DNA of 64,000 nucleotides, taken from the NCBI GenBank assembly GCA_964626055.1, contig CAZVDF010000001.1:1-64000 (forward strand), given 5' to 3'. The DNA is from JAFGSG01 sp964626055 (GTDB taxonomy: Bacteria > Spirochaetota > UBA4802 > JAFGDQ01). The notes under the pieces were generated by a model, which was not told the DNA's origin, did no database searches, and saw only the letters and a program-made list of their open reading frames with translations. Below, in pieces: positions 62,401 through 64,000 of this stretch. Numbering within the stretch: position 1 is the first letter of the stretch; each line of letters opens with the position of its first letter. The translations under genes were made by a program, and so were the position numbers.

Positions 62401-64000
62401 TCAGCATGAATAATTCGACCTGGCAATGCGCAAAAATATATCTCAACAAAGATTCTGCTGATTATACTTCAAATTCAGCTTACTATGAGGAACTGTTAAA
62501 GAAAGTTCAGTCGATCAGATTCTATTTAAGAAACAGCACATCAAGTCCGGCCACAACCGGAACCATTTATATAGACAGCATAAGATTTGTTTCAACGATC
62601 TGGGGAAATCTAAAGATTAATGATGTTCCTAAAAATGCCCCGGATCAATTCAAATTAACTAAAGTTGATTCAATAAACGATGCTGCATACAGGGCTAATT
62701 CATTTATGCTCGCCCAGAAAAGCGTTTACAATTCTCTGTACGGCCATAAAAGCGATGAGGAGCTTGCCGTGCAAAAAGAAAGCGCGATCCAGATCGATTA
62801 TGATTTTTCTTTGCTTCCACCGGCGGGAAGGAAAGGATCGGCTGAAAAAAAATTATCAAAAGCTATGGATATAAGGTCATATAAAACAATGAATATCTGG
62901 TTTAATTTCAAAAATTTTACACCCGGCGATGCAGTGACGATTCAGATTGGCTCATCCGATACGGATTATCTCGAATACAGTATTCCGATGAGCAGCGCGG
63001 GCGCATGGCAGGAAATAAAATTAAAACTAAAGGACAATTCAAGCGGTAGTTTTAATAAAACGGTTCAAGGCAGCCCTGACCTTAAAAGAATAACTTTAAT
63101 CAAAATAAACGTTACGGGCGAAACCGGAAACTTATGGCTGGACGATATGTATTTAAGCGAAGCTGAAACGCAGAAAGACAGCGCATACTGGTATGAGAGC
63201 GAAATAAAAATAAAAAGACCGCTCTTTTTAACGGAAGCTGGAACGCCCGTGTTCTCCGATATCAATTTGAAATACATAGGTAAAGGCCATGGATCACAGT
63301 TCAGCACTGTCGGAAAGCCGGTAAGCGATATTATGGAAAACTATAATGAAATCTTTTCCTCAATGAATATTCTGCCCAACTGGACGACAAAGCTGGATTT
63401 TATCGTCGAGAAATCCGAAACGGACAGTTATAACGAACTTATGCCGGAAGACAAAAGAGGCAAAACCCTGAAAAAAAGCCTGCTGTTTGAATCAAATTAC
63501 GTATCAAATATATACGCCGTTCCGAGCATCAAAGTCCTGTATAAACAGGATATGTTCGGCAACAGGAAGGAAGAAGACTCCGCCAACAAAATTATTAAAA
63601 GGACAAATGACGAACTCTATACGCCGTCGATCATACTGGATGAAAAGCTGACCAATTTTTTATACGGCAATCTTTCGGGTACAGTTAAAATCGACCTTTT
63701 CTTTAAAAACCAGAAAATAGGCAGGGACAGTACCGGCGCTTTCATCTTTCAGGATGAGATAGAAAAACGCCAGAAAGAAAGCGCTAACATCGCTCTTGAA
63801 TACAGAAATAAATATTTTTACATTCAGCCGGGTCTCCTCGCATCCTCTCAGGAGATAGTAAAACTTAACGGGAAGAGCTATCTCAACGACACCCAGATTT
63901 TAAATGATGTAAATTCCGGCTACCATTTTCCTTTTATTAACGACGGCGAAAATAAACTGGTCGACAGGGAAAAGAAAACGAATTTAAAACTCGGAAGCGA
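59487..64000 (+). CDS. Large SprA-like surface protein, 5' part (open at window end)
   Basis: An open frame of more than 1500 codons that runs off the window. A hydrophobic segment near residues 8-26 (LKIFTGLFLTGVISIAAVMS) is probably a signal peptide. Many repeated beta modules have the pattern KLSLDGGNYNRLVSGTDYTINFSTGLITF and LRVDYYREARNFQLK...SSLYTVDHTSGFLQF, as in the SprA family of large outer-membrane export proteins in gliding/T9SS bacteria. Calcium-type loops occur at DADSDGLLDTEDLNNN and GDGILNTEDLNRNG. The ATG at 59487 has no clear ribosome-binding site, and the N run just upstream may hide a better start. The function (export channel or surface scaffold) is inferred from this pattern only. 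Confidence 0.75.
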   Translation, partial: MNKDSLILKIFTGLFLTGVISIAAVMSNSSGEDNGFTEILLKYIDTHERKDDGAAVIRKPGKDTAGTTISDEENISAGSSLVHKKGDWDKYVISPRYSIVESRSGGRIYEDSDEVSMNTYGSYKLNAIYGKSSFTSNKYRISDDDRPVSMVIKDGLEIERQMQLHMEGTMGRRMKVYIDYDSKKADNQYVMQYRARNNEEVIREINAGEIAIKLQGSKYAVYDDTSASGLGIDMTLRKNNLNIKAFGSVIKGETEIENFRGNSSSGYTKLADYQYAKYTYYQLEPFKRYDNLTSAPTLPDPAVYNLITFKSNPSNPETYKPGMVNISPSGFEIYMDDQNNYNTYENLNSIKLSLDGGNYNRLVSGTDYTINFSTGLITFLKNIPKNARIFAVYTLADSPLNTTDPSARTDISGFAGKLFVFIKYGYSINEDLDKDTVRDAGEEDQNGDNRLNLDIYEVRSIFNIGQKQLLENNFNIQIFKENGIMTRENTIKAGKYTVDFTNGLIMFYLREPFRELYTEAGDAATAGIIYSENQQSSADTYSKYNLRVDYYREARNFQLKHVNIIPGSVRIKINGREIPSSLYTVDHTSGFLQFTSPNNPVIGPETEIEIKYEYLPFGAKTSTLVTGTRAEYNINKNLKVGGTVLFERQSATDIIPKFGEEPAQTLVLEGDASLHMGEDSLKSLIKTITGYNARSVPLEINAYGEYARSYKKVNTFGKTLIDDMESSEEIIPVSLSDKDWQLASMPYITAPGDIAQTERGLLNYRYYRDPDSPGTLRGPEFTPYDIDYSKKPGPYNIAEGHIADSIQKQNTQKSLAFNFDFSTGDYIPIVTRKLATEAVDLSQLQYIEIWYRADGTSAGQVDLNFDLGSISEDADSDGLLDTEDLNNNNILDFDPSKNTTEDTGWKFNPAVLPSGEHTRVGSGPGLNSYTTGDGILNTEDLNRNGILDTKEAIIKMPGASTAPFNDVTPLSVSMNNSTWQCAKIYLNKDSADYTSNSAYYEELLKKVQSIRFYLRNSTSSPATTGTIYIDSIRFVSTIWGNLKINDVPKNAPDQFKLTKVDSINDAAYRANSFMLAQKSVYNSLYGHKSDEELAVQKESAIQIDYDFSLLPPAGRKGSAEKKLSKAMDIRSYKTMNIWFNFKNFTPGDAVTIQIGSSDTDYLEYSIPMSSAGAWQEIKLKLKDNSSGSFNKTVQGSPDLKRITLIKINVTGETGNLWLDDMYLSEAETQKDSAYWYESEIKIKRPLFLTEAGTPVFSDINLKYIGKGHGSQFSTVGKPVSDIMENYNEIFSSMNILPNWTTKLDFIVEKSETDSYNELMPEDKRGKTLKKSLLFESNYVSNIYAVPSIKVLYKQDMFGNRKEEDSANKIIKRTNDELYTPSIILDEKLTNFLYGNLSGTVKIDLFFKNQKIGRDSTGAFIFQDEIEKRQKESANIALEYRNKYFYIQPGLLASSQEIVKLNGKSYLNDTQILNDVNSGYHFPFINDGENKLVDREKKTNLKLGS

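Overview
The window looks like one scaffold piece (with a 100-N gap at 59370-59469) from a diderm, largely anaerobic, probably uncultivated bacterium. Diderm: an LptE-like lipoprotein, an MlaD/MCE protein, several lipobox lipoproteins and a SprA-like surface protein. Anaerobic but oxygen-exposed: Fur/PerR, rubrerythrin, rubredoxin, an A-type flavoprotein, a desulforedoxin-like protein and a CoA-disulfide-reductase-like enzyme. DNA is moderately AT-rich and intergenic regions are short. A class I adenylate cyclase, cNMP-binding diguanylate cyclases and Glug-repeat lipoproteins would suit a spirochaete-like or candidate-phylum genome, but I cannot assign a phylum from this sequence alone.

Layout. 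1-6.1 kb: 5' part of purF, a small hypothetical gene, class I adenylate cyclase, holA and lptE. 6.5-12.1 kb: a giant GH13 amylase-GT5 glycogen synthase fusion divergent from a CBS-domain protein. 12.4-15.1 kb: two tandem cNMP-binding/GGDEF proteins and a J-domain protein. 15.3-22.2 kb: a redox and metal block (Fur, rubrerythrin, copper chaperone, copper ATPase, flavin-reductase/ArsC fusion, rubredoxin, flavoprotein, desulforedoxin-like protein). 22.2-25.8 kb: transaldolase, glucose-6-phosphate isomerase, thioesterase and an unknown. 26.1-36.8 kb: mixed housekeeping and signalling (Ogg2-type glycosylase, glycosyltransferase, M50 protease, degenerate ADP-ribosylglycohydrolase, RsmD, PAS-GGDEF-EAL, RlmN, CoA-disulfide reductase). 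37.1-52.1 kb: an accessory island of three large Glug-repeat lipoproteins around a hybrid histidine kinase, bounded on both sides by paralogous PIN toxin/antitoxin pairs. 52.3-64 kb: HU-like protein, CDF transporter, unknown tail-anchored protein, MlaD, RadA, M23 peptidase and the start of a very large SprA-like protein.

Links between genes. Adenylate cyclase could supply cAMP to the two CNB-GGDEF proteins, which keep the GGDEF active-site region and RxxD inhibitory site, suggesting a cAMP to c-di-GMP relay; a PAS-GGDEF-EAL protein adds a further control point. The redox genes form a coherent peroxide/oxygen detoxification set with a candidate Fur-type operator in front of rubrerythrin.

The most unusual signal is non-coding. 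Four intergenic elements (6389-6478, 20390-20518, 26895-26980, 53530-53658) each have a related core held between 26-28 bp inverted arms. In two copies the core is nearly identical while the arms are unrelated yet perfectly complementary; in the other two the arms differ by compensatory base-pair changes. All four have the same orientation regardless of neighbouring gene direction. This looks like a mobile or structured-RNA/ssDNA element family.
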